Shown in pieces: positions 9,845 to 18,896 of a stretch of DNA of 54,371 nt. The notes beneath the pieces were generated by a model. The model had not been told where the DNA came from. It made no database searches and saw nothing but the letters and a program-made list of their open reading frames with translations. Position 1 is the first letter of the stretch, and each line of letters begins with the position of its first letter. Source of the stretch: Gammaproteobacteria bacterium (GTDB lineage: Bacteria; Pseudomonadota; Gammaproteobacteria; Chromatiales; Chromatiaceae); assembly GCA_021773975.1 (NCBI GenBank), contig JAJFJN010000002.1, positions 1-54,371 on the forward strand. Reading direction: 5' to 3'. The translations under genes were made by a program, and so were the position numbers.

Positions 9845-11743
9845 TTAATTTGCCTGAATATTGCGGGTGGAGTCAGGCGTCTTCTTTGCGGGTATCTGGG
9901 TGTCTAATTCTGGCAGTAGCGGGCGATCTTCATCAGGAACCATACGGAGTTTCCATTCACTCTGATTTTTTTTAATATCCTTCTGTAAACCCCTGATGTA
10001 ACCATATTTCGAATTGGTTAGTTGTAGGCTTGTGCGTTGGTCCCGGATGATTTCAGGTCGCAGAAATATCATCAGGTTGGTTTTATCCGTTGTAGTGTGG
10101 CTGTTTCTGAACAGTAGCCCCAGTATTGGAATGTCACCAAGTAACGGCACTTTAGATACGGATTCGCTTAGGTTGTCTTTGATTAGTCCACCCAGAACAA
10201 TGGTCTGCTTATCATCTACCAGAATAGTGGTTTCAAGTGTGCGTTTGTTAGTCGTTAGACCATCTACATCTTCATTATTTGTAACGTCAGAGACCTCTTG
10301 ATTAATCTCCAGCTTAATGGTGTCGCCTTCATTGATTTGAGGGGTGACAGTTAGCTTGAGACCCACGTCGTGGCGCTCTATTGTTTGGAATGGAGAAGAA
10401 GATGTGTCACCACTAGAGGTGGTGTATTGCCCTGTCACAAAGGGGACGTTTTGCCCCACATGTATTGTGGCCTTTTCATTGTCTAAAGTAAGCAGTGATG
10501 GTGTAGATAGGATATTGGTATCGGTGTTTCCTGCAAAGGCTTGAACCTTTGCGCGTAGGGTGCCACCACTGATATAACCCAGGTTAAAAACAGTATCAGG
10601 AAGCTCTCCAGCACCTGTTGTATGGTCAGAAAATGCATAAAAACCTGTTGACGGTATTGGAGATTGCAATTCCACACCTAATTTCATGGTGTTTTCAACG
10701 GTCAGCTCTGCAATGACAGCCTCGATATAAACCTGAGCACGTCGAATATCCAGCTGATTGATGACCCGCTTCAATGATCGCATGATTAAAGGCGGTGCTG
10801 TAATGACCAGCGCATTGGTTGCTTCATCTGCCTGAATGTCAAACTGGGATTTTGACGGTTGGCCCTTTTTAGCCTCTTTCTCAGCTTCTAGCTGTTTGCT
10901 GCCAATGCCTTGCAGTACTGTGACCAGATCCTTGGCTTGCGCGTAGCGGAGATAGACCACTTCAGTGTTGCCTTCCATAGCGATAGGCGTGTCCAGATGT
11001 GCAATCAGTGCGCGTAACTCCAGGCGGAGATCGGGATTACCTCCCAGTAGAATGCTGTTTGTTCGGGGATCAGCCACTAAAACGGGTTGTTGCCCTGGTG
11101 GAGCTTGCCCTTGCTTTGCTGTGTTGCGTAGTGATGTCAATACTTGTACTAAATCTGCGGCATTGGCATGTTCCAGTGGAATGATCTCTACTTCGTTGCT
11201 TCCAAGCCGGTCGATGCGCTGGATGATGCTGATAACACGCTCCATATTGGCAATGGAGTCAGAGATAATCAGGGTATTGCTGTCAGCGTGCACACCCAGG
11301 TGAGCCTGCTGAGGCATTAGTGGTCGTAAAATAGGAACCAACTGTGAGGCCATCACGTGCTTGACTGCAACAACACGGGTCACGACTTCATCTGTTTGGT
11401 GAGCTTGGGTGCCAGTGACAGTGCGAATATTGTCCTGTTTGGCAATGGTGTTGGGCACTATCTTATGAATACCACCGCTGGGCACTACGGCAAATCCGTG
11501 CACCTTGAGCACGGATAAAAAGATTTCGTAGATGTGATCACGATTGCTAGGGCTGGATGAGATGACGGTTACTTTGCCTTTTACGCGTGGATCAACAATA
11601 AAGTTTTTACCCGTCATCTCCGATACGGTGTTGATTAACACTCGAATATCAGCATTGTTTAGGTTTAATGTTAGCGTGCCTTCTGCCCAGACAGGTAGAG
11701 AAATGGCAAAAACCAATAAAATTAATTGAATGCGTTTTAACAT
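9845..11743 (-). CDS. gspD: Type II secretion outer-membrane secretin GspD
   Basis: GspD forms the outer-membrane channel of the type II secretion system. A signal peptide ends at about residue 20 (VWA-EG). Periplasmic N0-N3 domains follow, with the short repeats that begin with N1 (VTRVVAVKHV), N2 (VEIIPLEHA) and N3 (TEVVYLRYA). The C-terminal secretin domain includes the conserved VPLLGDIPILGLLF. It has 632 residues. A Gln/Lys-rich stretch in N3 (around 280-295) and a charged tail after the secretin domain are visible; the tail may be the pilotin-binding S domain. Confidence 0.97.
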   Translation of the reverse strand: MLKRIQLILLVFAISLPVWAEGTLTLNLNNADIRVLINTVSEMTGKNFIVDPRVKGKVTVISSSPSNRDHIYEIFLSVLKVHGFAVVPSGGIHKIVPNTIAKQDNIRTVTGTQAHQTDEVVTRVVAVKHVMASQLVPILRPLMPQQAHLGVHADSNTLIISDSIANMERVISIIQRIDRLGSNEVEIIPLEHANAADLVQVLTSLRNTAKQGQAPPGQQPVLVADPRTNSILLGGNPDLRLELRALIAHLDTPIAMEGNTEVVYLRYAQAKDLVTVLQGIGSKQLEAEKEAKKGQPSKSQFDIQADEATNALVITAPPLIMRSLKRVINQLDIRRAQVYIEAVIAELTVENTMKLGVELQSPIPSTGFYAFSDHTTGAGELPDTVFNLGYISGGTLRAKVQAFAGNTDTNILSTPSLLTLDNEKATIHVGQNVPFVTGQYTTSSGDTSSSPFQTIERHDVGLKLTVTPQINEGDTIKLEINQEVSDVTNNEDVDGLTTNKRTLETTILVDDKQTIVLGGLIKDNLSESVSKVPLLGDIPILGLLFRNSHTTTDKTNLMIFLRPEIIRDQRTSLQLTNSKYGYIRGLQKDIKKNQSEWKLRMVPDEDRPLLPELDTQIPAKKTPDSTRNIQAN

Positions 11744-11827
11744 GGAGTACCGTTTATTTTTCCTTAATATTAAGCCAGTTTCTGCTGCTGGTATTTTTAT
11801 ATAGGCAGTGTAATGGGTAACTAAATC

Positions 11828-11855
11828 ATTATGCGGGAAATGTAGGCTGATTCAA
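11828..11855 (-). promoter_or_regulatory. Candidate internal promoter for gspD-E-F
   Basis: Read on the minus strand, TTGAAT (11855-11850) and CATAAT (11833-11828) are separated by 16 bp, a fair sigma-70 pair. They lie in the unusually long 137-bp gap between gspC and gspD, about 85 bp before the gspD start. Confidence 0.4.
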
Positions 11856-11880
11856 ACTGCATGATGACGGTGTTCGGCGC

Positions 11881-12552
11881 TTATTTGGCGAATTTCTTTC
11901 GTATTCTTGCCATTTCATCGATCAGTGCCTGCTTTTCGTTATGTCTACTACGTTGATTTCTACTGGGTGGTGATCTGGTGCTAGGTAATGAGTCGGGAGC
12001 ATTGTCCCCTGGTAATGGCTGGGGGTTATTGGTCATTGTTGCCTGTGGATCCTCATCCATAGAGGGGCGGGGGAGAGAAAGTGATTCATGTCGCCCACCG
12101 CGTTCCAGTATGACCCGTAAAGGTTCTACTGCAAATAAAGTAGCTCCGCCAGGTATTGCATCGCCAATGTGGTACAGCGCCTGCTCATCATTAGATGAGC
12201 TGATGATAGCCCAGCTCCCTTCAGTTTTGGATTTGCCAAGAAATGTCCCCTGAAGTGACAGGGCTAGTGGGGTTGCAGGGGCTTCGATGATCTCTGGAAT
12301 GGGTTTTGTTTTGGCTTGCAGATCCTTCTTGCCAAACAGATGCCAGTTTGGAATCTGCTTAAGATTGAGTGCGTCTGTCGGTGATTGGAATCCAGCTTGG
12401 CTTAGTCGCGCTGTTTCACCGCCTTGAGCAGCGTTTTGATTTGTTTGATAGTCATTGAAGATATTGACGGTTGCCAATGCTAATAGCGCTGCGGCAGCCA
12501 GTGATGCTGTAGCAGGTAACAGTCGAGGTAAAAGAGATTGAAGATTGTTCAC
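11881..12552 (-). CDS. gspC: Type II secretion inner-membrane protein GspC
   Basis: GspC links the inner-membrane platform to the secretin. The 223-residue protein has one N-terminal membrane anchor (about residues 12-30). It is followed by the HR domain with the family motif around WHLFGKK and LSLQGTFLGK (residues 70-115), where type II systems contact the N0 domain of GspD. The C-terminal quarter is Pro/Ser/Arg-rich and ends in a short basic helix. There is no PDZ domain, so this is a short, HR-only GspC. It is the first gene of the leftward gsp operon. Confidence 0.85.
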   Translation of the reverse strand: MNNLQSLLPRLLPATASLAAAALLALATVNIFNDYQTNQNAAQGGETARLSQAGFQSPTDALNLKQIPNWHLFGKKDLQAKTKPIPEIIEAPATPLALSLQGTFLGKSKTEGSWAIISSSNDEQALYHIGDAIPGGATLFAVEPLRVILERGGRHESLSLPRPSMDEDPQATMTNNPQPLPGDNAPDSLPSTRSPPSRNQRSRHNEKQALIDEMARIRKKFAK

Positions 12553-12807
12553 TGGATTGTTTTAAATCACTTAAAAAGCCTAAAGACACAGTATAGAGTA
12601 AGTAATGGTTGTTGCCTTAGCAACTACCACGGTATATCTCTGTTTTATTGTTATTTGTGGTGCTGAATTTTGTAAAAATTAATCCTGACATAATGCCTGA
12701 TAGAGGCTATTAATGGTAGGCTACGTCTCTTAAAAACTCCGGAAAGAGATGGTTTAATATCTGGCTGGAAGTTTGGTTCTTAAAATATTTACTGAGGTAA
12801 GGTGAAA
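12553..12807. promoter_or_regulatory. Divergent control region between gspC and gspG
   Basis: This 255-bp AT-rich segment separates the two opposed gsp operons and must hold promoters for both. A TATACT hexamer on the minus strand (12595-12590) could serve gspC, but no good -35 accompanies it. On the plus strand a GAGGTAAGG element just before gspG gives a strong ribosome binding site for ATG 12808. No clear operator palindrome was seen. Confidence 0.5.
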
Positions 12808-13263
12808 ATGGTTGCCAAAAGGCATAAGTATGGCAGGGAGAGCAGATCTTCTGGTTTTACTCTAATTGAAGTGATGGTGGTGGTGGTTATCTTGAGTATT
12901 CTGGCCGCCATTGTGGTGCCTAAAATCATGGGTAAGCCAGATGAGGCGCGCGTTACCAAGGTGCTGTCAGATATTCGTTCACTCTCTGCGGCATTGGATC
13001 TGTATCGTTTAGATAATTTCACTTATCCCACGACAGATCAGGGAATCGAAGCCTTGGTGACTGCACCAGGAAGCTTGAGTAGTGGCGCACGTTACCAAGA
13101 GGGTGGGTATATTGATCGTATGCCCAAAGATCCTTGGGGCAATGCTTATAACTACCTTCAGCCAGGAACACATGGATCATTCGATATCTACTCATTGGGT
13201 GCAGATAATGCGCCGGGTGGTCAGGGTGCGAATGCTGATATTGGGAATTGGGATGCGGAGTAG
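12808..13263 (+). CDS. gspG: Major pseudopilin GspG
   Basis: GspG is the main subunit of the type II secretion pseudopilus. A basic leader ends in Gly, followed by the prepilin signature G-FTLIEVMVVVVIL with Glu at mature position 5. The C-terminal calcium-binding loop region (PKDPWGNAYNYL and DIYSLGADN) is typical of GspG. ATG 12808 is chosen because GAGG/TAAGG is at good spacing. GTG 12802 is in frame and would add two residues. It opens the rightward gsp operon. Confidence 0.96.
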   Translation: MVAKRHKYGRESRSSGFTLIEVMVVVVILSILAAIVVPKIMGKPDEARVTKVLSDIRSLSAALDLYRLDNFTYPTTDQGIEALVTAPGSLSSGARYQEGGYIDRMPKDPWGNAYNYLQPGTHGSFDIYSLGADNAPGGQGANADIGNWDAE

Positions 13264-13266
13264 CAG

Positions 13267-13860
13267 GTGGCAGGAACCTTTCTGCCCAGCTTGTTGATCC
13301 AGTCAAAATCTTTATCGAGGCATCAACAGGCTGGCTTTACGCTATTAGAACTGCTGATCGTTATTTTTATAATCTCGCTTATCTCAGCGGGATTTATAAA
13401 GCTCTCCGTTGGTTTTGGCAGCGCCACACAGTCGTTGGAGAATGAGACAAAACGGCTGCACCGGTTATTAAGTCTAACTGCACAGAAGTCTATTCTTCAG
13501 GCCAGTGCTATTGGGCTTCTGATTGAAGCGGATGCTTACCACTTTGTTTCACGAGGCAAAAGTGTTGAATGGGTAACCTTTGAGGGTGATGATATGTTGC
13601 AGCATCATCAGTTGCCACAAGGTTGGCGTTTAGAGCTGAAGCAGTCTGATGAGGTTGTCCCCCCTGTTAGCGTTAATTTAGAAGAAGATGAGACAGGAAA
13701 AGAAGTAGAGCAGCCATCGCCCGCTATTGTTTTTTATGACAGCGGTGAGACATCCCCTTTTCAGTTGCGTATCTATGCGGTTGATATCCCTGATCCATTC
13801 ATGATTGAAGTTAAAGAGAGTGGTGAGGTAGAGATGCACCTCCAGGCATCAAAACAGTGA
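13267..13860 (+). CDS. gspH: Minor pseudopilin GspH
   Basis: This is a minor pseudopilin of the type II secretion system. It has a long leader of about 22 residues, then AGFTLLELLIVIFIISLI, the prepilin cleavage and helix motif with Glu at mature position 5. The body is beta-rich with an acidic insert (EEDETGKEVEQ). It uses a GTG start 3 bp after gspG and overlaps gspI by 4 bp. The family assignment rests on the pseudopilin N-terminus and operon position. Confidence 0.87.
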   Translation: MAGTFLPSLLIQSKSLSRHQQAGFTLLELLIVIFIISLISAGFIKLSVGFGSATQSLENETKRLHRLLSLTAQKSILQASAIGLLIEADAYHFVSRGKSVEWVTFEGDDMLQHHQLPQGWRLELKQSDEVVPPVSVNLEEDETGKEVEQPSPAIVFYDSGETSPFQLRIYAVDIPDPFMIEVKESGEVEMHLQASKQ

Positions 13861-14231
13861 TATCAGTCAGGAAGCATGCAGGCTTTAGTTTGATGGAGGT
13901 GCTGATTGCATTGGCTGTTCTTGCTATTGCGATGGCTGCATTGGTTAAATCCGCAGGTGGCTTTACATCAAATCAGGCTTATCTTGAAAATAAAACGATT
14001 GCTCATTGGGTGGCACTGAACCAGTTGGCCTCATTGCGCGTAGCCGGTGGTAGACCGCCTGCGGGTGCACAGGAGGGGCAGGAGGAGATGGCGGGGCGCA
14101 TATGGAATTGGCGTATTCAGATCTCCACAACAGGAATGCCGACGATTATGCAGGCTGAAGTAACCGTTAAGTCAGAAAACGAAGAGACTGTTTATGCCTT
14201 GCTTACCACGTTTTTTGAGGTAAGTAGCTAG
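13857..14231 (+). CDS. gspI: Minor pseudopilin GspI
   Basis: GspI initiates the pseudopilus tip complex with GspJ and GspK. A short basic leader precedes GFSLMEVLIALAVLAIAM, with Glu at mature position 5. The 124-residue length and the conserved start of the globular part (KTIAHWVALNQLA) fit GspI well. The GTG start overlaps the gspH stop as GTGA, and its own stop overlaps the gspJ start as TAGTG, so translation is coupled on both sides. Confidence 0.94.
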   Translation: MISVRKHAGFSLMEVLIALAVLAIAMAALVKSAGGFTSNQAYLENKTIAHWVALNQLASLRVAGGRPPAGAQEGQEEMAGRIWNWRIQISTTGMPTIMQAEVTVKSENEETVYALLTTFFEVSS

Positions 14232-14845
14232 TGCAACGAAGGCAGAAAATCTATGGCTTTACCCTCCTTGAAGTATTGATAGCCTTAGCGATTTTTTCTG
14301 TTATGTCGATGATGGCCTATGGCGGGTTAAAGACCATCCTGAATGCACGTAATGGCACCGAGCGGGCAGCAGAAAGGCTGACTGAGCTACAGATGGCAAT
14401 TATCCTAATACAGCAGGATATGCAGCACATGGCACCACGAAGCATTCGCACTGAATTTTATAGTATGCCGCGAGAGGGCGCCCTAGTGGTGGATTCGGGA
14501 TTAGAGTACCAAATTGCTTTTACCCGAGGTGGAAATAACAACCCACATCGAACACATCGCAGTGGCTTGTATCGTGTGGGTTATCAATTAGAAGATGGTG
14601 AACTCAGGCGGCTGATTTGGCCTACGCTTGATCGTGCAGAGGGTAATGTTCCTCAGAAGATGGTGTTATTGCATGGTGTAAGTGAGGTTGCATTTAGTTT
14701 CTTAGATACAGATTGGAGCAGTACTTGGCCTCCACCTGCTGCTCAAGGGCTAGGTGAAGAAGATGCGTTGCCAAGAGCGGTAGAGATAGTATTGGTGCTG
14801 GATGATTGGGGCACCATTAAACGTCTTTTTGCCACCCCCTATTAG
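14231..14845 (+). CDS. gspJ: Minor pseudopilin GspJ
   Basis: GspJ is a tip pseudopilin that binds GspI and GspK. The leader is followed by YGFTLLEVLIALAIFSVMSMMAY. The body contains the family features ELQMAIILIQQDMQH and TRGGNNNPHR (near residue 100). It has 204 residues, as expected. Start and stop are both in the TAGTG overlap arrangement with gspI and gspK. Confidence 0.95.
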   Translation: MQRRQKIYGFTLLEVLIALAIFSVMSMMAYGGLKTILNARNGTERAAERLTELQMAIILIQQDMQHMAPRSIRTEFYSMPREGALVVDSGLEYQIAFTRGGNNNPHRTHRSGLYRVGYQLEDGELRRLIWPTLDRAEGNVPQKMVLLHGVSEVAFSFLDTDWSSTWPPPAAQGLGEEDALPRAVEIVLVLDDWGTIKRLFATPY

Positions 14846-15843
14846 TGAATGCGAAAATGAGTCAGCCACTGAAAAAATCAGCAGGTATCGCTTTGGTTAC
14901 GGTGTTATTGGTGGTGGCGATTGCTACCATAGCTGCCGTATCCATCAGCGCGCGTCTTCAGGTGGATGCTCGACGTACTGAGAACTTTTTGCGCTCAGAT
15001 CAGGCCTGGCTGCATATGCTGGGTGTTGAAGCCTGGGCCAAGGCTGAGTTGATAGAGGATGCTAAAAATAGTAATCAGGTAGACAGCCTAGATGAGCGTT
15101 GGAATATCCCTATGACGGACTCGGCTGTGGAAGGAGGCGAAACTAAGGGCCATATGGTTGATCAGCAGGGACTATTTAATCTTAATAGTCTGATAGATCA
15201 GCAGCCACCGCAAGTAAATCCTCTTAATGAGGCTCGCTTTATTCGGTTGTTGGATAACCGGGATTTGAATCCGGATCTGGCAGATGCCGTAATAGATTGG
15301 CTGGATAATAACCCTACGCAGCATGGAGTAGGCGGAGCAGAGGATGATACCTATCAAGCACTAAATCCGCCTTATAGCGCAGCAAATCGCTACATGGCTC
15401 ACCGTAGTGAGTTATTATTAGTTAATGGCTTTACTTTGGCAGATTATAAAAAACTGGCACCTTTTGTTACGGCATTGCCTGTAGCGCCTATAGTCCAAGG
15501 CGTGCCCCCAGTACCTGTTGAAATTAACATTAATACAGCACCCAGAGAGGTGCTGGAGAGTGTGCTAATTGCTATGGCTGGTCAAAGTACTTCAGGGGAG
15601 ATAAATACAGTAGTTGCCGAAAGAGAAAGTGATCCTTTTAAAAATCAAGCAGATATTAATAACAGATTACCAGCCGCCGCTGCGGTGATATCTAGAAATG
15701 ACCTGGGTGTAGAGAGCCATTATTTTATGGTGCATAGTCAAGTGACTGTGGGCCAAGCAAAGGTGGGAGTGGCATCCTTGCTGTATCGAAAACAGACGGG
15801 TGAAGTGATAGTAGTTCAGCGCATGCGAGAGGATATATTTTAG
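14845..15843 (+). CDS. gspK: Tip pseudopilin GspK
   Basis: GspK caps the type II secretion pseudopilus and has a large alpha-domain insert. The N-terminus reads SAGIALVTVLLVVAIA after a basic leader. As usual for GspK the Glu at mature position 5 is absent (Thr here). GLFNLNSL and the helical domain with the DWLDNN region (about residues 150-155) are conserved. INTAPREVLESV near residues 230-240 is the helix-hairpin typical of GspK. The GTG start overlaps the gspJ stop. Confidence 0.95.
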   Translation: MNAKMSQPLKKSAGIALVTVLLVVAIATIAAVSISARLQVDARRTENFLRSDQAWLHMLGVEAWAKAELIEDAKNSNQVDSLDERWNIPMTDSAVEGGETKGHMVDQQGLFNLNSLIDQQPPQVNPLNEARFIRLLDNRDLNPDLADAVIDWLDNNPTQHGVGGAEDDTYQALNPPYSAANRYMAHRSELLLVNGFTLADYKKLAPFVTALPVAPIVQGVPPVPVEININTAPREVLESVLIAMAGQSTSGEINTVVAERESDPFKNQADINNRLPAAAAVISRNDLGVESHYFMVHSQVTVGQAKVGVASLLYRKQTGEVIVVQRMREDIF

Positions 15844-17078
15844 TGGCTGACCAGATTTTAATTCGTTTTTCTGATGACCAGTTTGAGTGGTTGTCCGTTA
15901 ATACCAAAGGTCGCCCCCTATCAGGGGTAGGGCGAGGCAATGGCGAAGAGCTGGCCACTGTCTGCCAGAATAAAGAGGTTGTCTTATTGGTGCCAGGCAC
16001 AGATGTACTGCTGACCAATGTCACCATCCCTACGCGTAATGTAACAGGCATTGCCCGGGCATTGCCCTATGCGGTGGAAGAGCAGCTGGCAGAGGATGTG
16101 GACCTACTTCATTTTGCCAGGGGCGAGCAGGATGCTGAAGGCGCTATGCCAGTGGCTGTCATTCGTCGTCAATGCCTAGATCAATATCTGGATGTATTAG
16201 CCCAGCTAGAAATCCAGCTGGTATCTGCTTATGCCGCTCCACTACTGTTGCCGTGGAAAGAGGGTGTTTGGACTATTCTGATTGAGGATAAAAAAGCGCT
16301 ACTGCGTTATGGCAGTGATCAAGGATTAGAGTTGGATGTGGATAGCCTACCGTTCATTGTCACCCGCTTACTGAAAGAATTTACAGGTGATGAGCAACCT
16401 AAGTTTAAGGTGTGGTATGGCGGAGATGCTGCACCCGATATGAGCCAATTAGAACTGACAGGCTGTGAAGTAGATCTCTTGCCTGTGCCAGAGACAGGAA
16501 TGGCGATGATGGCCTCCGTCCTGGCTGTTAATAGCGGGTTTGATCTGTTGCAAGGTGAATATCGTCCGCAGAACAGTGCCTCATTAATGGCCTTCAAGCC
16601 TTGGCGTATGGCCGTGTCATTTTTGGTTCTGGCCTGTTTTATACAGTTGGGGGGGGTAGGGTACAGCTACTGGCAACTGATAGCAGAAGATAAAAAATTA
16701 ACACAAGAGGTTGAATCACTCTATCGTGACGCTTTTCCTGATGCGGGTAAGATAGCAAGGGGCAGTGAGCGCCAACTGGCTGATCGGAAATTGGCGGAAC
16801 TGCGACAGCACTCCGGGCGTAGCGCTGATACATTTCTTGCGCTATTACATATGAGTGGCGAAGAGCTGTCTAAAGAGAAGGAACTACAGTTGGAAGGATT
16901 GAGCTATCAAAGCGGTGCGCTCACACTTCGGCTGCAAGGGTCAGATCTGAGCCAGTTTGAGATTTTCAAACAAAAATTACAGCAAGGGCGTGAGCGGGAT
17001 ATCGAAGTGGAAGTGCTGTCAGCGGTATCGCGAAAAGACGGAGTGGATGGTCGCCTTATGATAAAGGAGCGTAAATAG
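15843..17078 (+). CDS. gspL: Type II secretion protein GspL
   Basis: GspL is the inner-membrane protein that recruits GspE. The N-terminal cytoplasmic actin-like domain spans about 240 residues and shows the family element ARALPYAVEEQLAED. One membrane helix (about residues 257-277) follows, then a periplasmic ferredoxin-like domain that pairs with GspM. It has 411 residues. The GTG start overlaps the gspK stop. Confidence 0.94.
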   Translation: MADQILIRFSDDQFEWLSVNTKGRPLSGVGRGNGEELATVCQNKEVVLLVPGTDVLLTNVTIPTRNVTGIARALPYAVEEQLAEDVDLLHFARGEQDAEGAMPVAVIRRQCLDQYLDVLAQLEIQLVSAYAAPLLLPWKEGVWTILIEDKKALLRYGSDQGLELDVDSLPFIVTRLLKEFTGDEQPKFKVWYGGDAAPDMSQLELTGCEVDLLPVPETGMAMMASVLAVNSGFDLLQGEYRPQNSASLMAFKPWRMAVSFLVLACFIQLGGVGYSYWQLIAEDKKLTQEVESLYRDAFPDAGKIARGSERQLADRKLAELRQHSGRSADTFLALLHMSGEELSKEKELQLEGLSYQSGALTLRLQGSDLSQFEIFKQKLQQGRERDIEVEVLSAVSRKDGVDGRLMIKERK

Positions 17079-17080
17079 TC

Positions 17081-17572
17081 ATGGCTAAATGGTGGGCAAC
17101 ACTCCAGGTACGAGAAAAAAATACATTGGTATTTGGCTCTATCGCTTTTGTATTAATGATGAGCTATCTATTTGTGGTTGAACCATTGGTAGAGCAAAGT
17201 GATTTATTAACCACAAGAGTGGCAGCACAAAAAAAGCTTAAGTCACACTTAGAAAGGGTTGGTTTAGAAGCGAAAGCATTGCGTGCTAATGCGGGTGGGG
17301 CGAAAAAACTGAGTGGCTCAGGAAAAGACACGCTGCTGGCTGTAGTCAGTAAAACAAGTCGTCAGAATGGCATTAAAGAATCCATGAAACGCATCACCCC
17401 AGAAGGCAGTGAAAAAGCAAGAATATGGTTGGAAGAAGCCTCTTTTGATCAAATGATTGCATGGTTAACAGCGGTTGGCAGCTCGTATGCAATCACAGTA
17501 GAAAACATTAATGTGACAGCAGAAGATGAGCCTGGGCAGGTGCGGGCTAAATTAACATTAGCAACTAAATAG
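17081..17572 (+). CDS. gspM: Type II secretion protein GspM
   Basis: GspM is a small bitopic partner of GspL. It has a short cytoplasmic N-terminus, one membrane helix (about residues 15-32), then a coiled segment and a small ferredoxin-like domain. It has 163 residues, the usual length. It is the last gene of the rightward operon; no gspN follows and no prepilin peptidase (gspO) is in the window. Its 3' end overlaps the end of the convergent radical SAM gene by 8 bp. Confidence 0.93.
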   Translation: MAKWWATLQVREKNTLVFGSIAFVLMMSYLFVVEPLVEQSDLLTTRVAAQKKLKSHLERVGLEAKALRANAGGAKKLSGSGKDTLLAVVSKTSRQNGIKESMKRITPEGSEKARIWLEEASFDQMIAWLTAVGSSYAITVENINVTAEDEPGQVRAKLTLATK

Positions 17573-18836
17573 CAGCTGTTTTTGCTATGTATGCACGCTT
17601 CATCGCTAATTCAAAATCCTCATTAGAGGGGTAGGCATAACCAAATACAGGCTCCCAGAGTCTGTTGTTTTCCATGCAGAGATAGAAGAATACTTGTTTA
17701 TGCCATTGTTCAAAGCTTTGGTAAGCATGAGAAAACATCTCAAGTTTTGTCTCCTCAGAATAACTTAATTTCCCGTCGCTGTTGATTAGTGGCAGCTGTA
17801 GAATTTTACTTTTTAATCCCCGCTGGCGAATCTGTTTAACTACAGACTTGGTGTAGGTCAGTGTGCCAAATGATATGAGTGCTACCTCTTCCGGGGTGAA
17901 TGACGCCTGCAATCTATGAAAGATTTTGGCGTAGTCCACTTTCCAGTTGTCATAGTGAATCATGGGGTGAAAATGAAAGCCAACAATGATGCCTTTATCT
18001 GCGACCTGTCGGGCTGCATTAATGCGATCGTCCAATGTTGCGGCACGATGCTCTTCATTGCTGATGATGATGGGTGTGTTGAGTGACCATGTGCAGATGA
18101 TGTTGGCGGGTATCTCATGCTCCAGTAGATAGCTGATATTCTTTGATTTTGTTTTTAGCTCTAAGATTACATTTGGATTGGCTTTTGCAAAGGCTGTTAA
18201 TGTATCCAGTATGCCATGCTTGTTGCCCCACAGTAGCGAGTCGGAAGATTGCCCTGTGCCAATGTGGTAGGTTTGGTTTGGGTCTAGCTCAAGTGCTTGT
18301 AGTTTTTCTGCAAAGCTTTGATCAAAGTAGATCTTGTCTTCGTGATAAAAGGCTTGGATGCTGCAATAGCTACAGTCAAAACCACAATTGTCGATGGCGT
18401 CCAATGTCACCAGGTTGCAGCAGCGAGTGCGTTCTGAGGCGACAGGGCAATAGCCTAATCCCAGCTGTTTTTTATCGACTGTTTCCAGCTTCAGTTTTTG
18501 TGATGGAAGAGAAATGGCTTCCACTATAGGGTAATGAGTGGCATGTTCTTTAAGTGCCAACCAATCTGTTTTAAGTTGATTGATGATTGTTTTTTTTTCT
18601 GCTTTTCCCGTGGTATTTCCTACGGGAAAGTGGCGCCATCTCTGTTGTATTGACGCTTCTCCCCACATATTCAGGTCACGGCTAATTTCACAAATCTGCC
18701 GTAGCTCTTGCAGGGTAAAACGATGTCTCTCTGCCTTCTCGCTAATAAATGTCTGCTCTTCTTTTGAAAGGATAGAGAAGAGGGTTTGCTCACAAATGGT
18801 TGAGAATTTTACTGTGTAGCTTTCTGAGAATGACAT
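17565..18836 (-). CDS. Radical SAM protein of the spore photoproduct lyase family
   Basis: The 423-residue protein has the spore-photoproduct-lyase type radical SAM motif CGFDCSYC (Cys151, 155 and 158), preceded by the family context GYCPVASERTRCCNLVTLD. Motifs such as HIGTGQSSDSLLW and ELKTKSKN in the barrel are also of this family. SPL repairs thymine dimers in spores; gammaproteobacteria make no spores, and the SPL-like homologues they carry have no settled role, so DNA-photolesion repair is only a guess. It is a single leftward gene converging on gspM. Confidence 0.8.
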   Translation of the reverse strand: MSFSESYTVKFSTICEQTLFSILSKEEQTFISEKAERHRFTLQELRQICEISRDLNMWGEASIQQRWRHFPVGNTTGKAEKKTIINQLKTDWLALKEHATHYPIVEAISLPSQKLKLETVDKKQLGLGYCPVASERTRCCNLVTLDAIDNCGFDCSYCSIQAFYHEDKIYFDQSFAEKLQALELDPNQTYHIGTGQSSDSLLWGNKHGILDTLTAFAKANPNVILELKTKSKNISYLLEHEIPANIICTWSLNTPIIISNEEHRAATLDDRINAARQVADKGIIVGFHFHPMIHYDNWKVDYAKIFHRLQASFTPEEVALISFGTLTYTKSVVKQIRQRGLKSKILQLPLINSDGKLSYSEETKLEMFSHAYQSFEQWHKQVFFYLCMENNRLWEPVFGYAYPSNEDFELAMKRAYIAKTAAI

Positions 18837-18896
18837 GTTTTTTTGTTAATGATGAATAAGAGGTGATTCTACAACGGAAAAAACAGAAGCTAGGGG

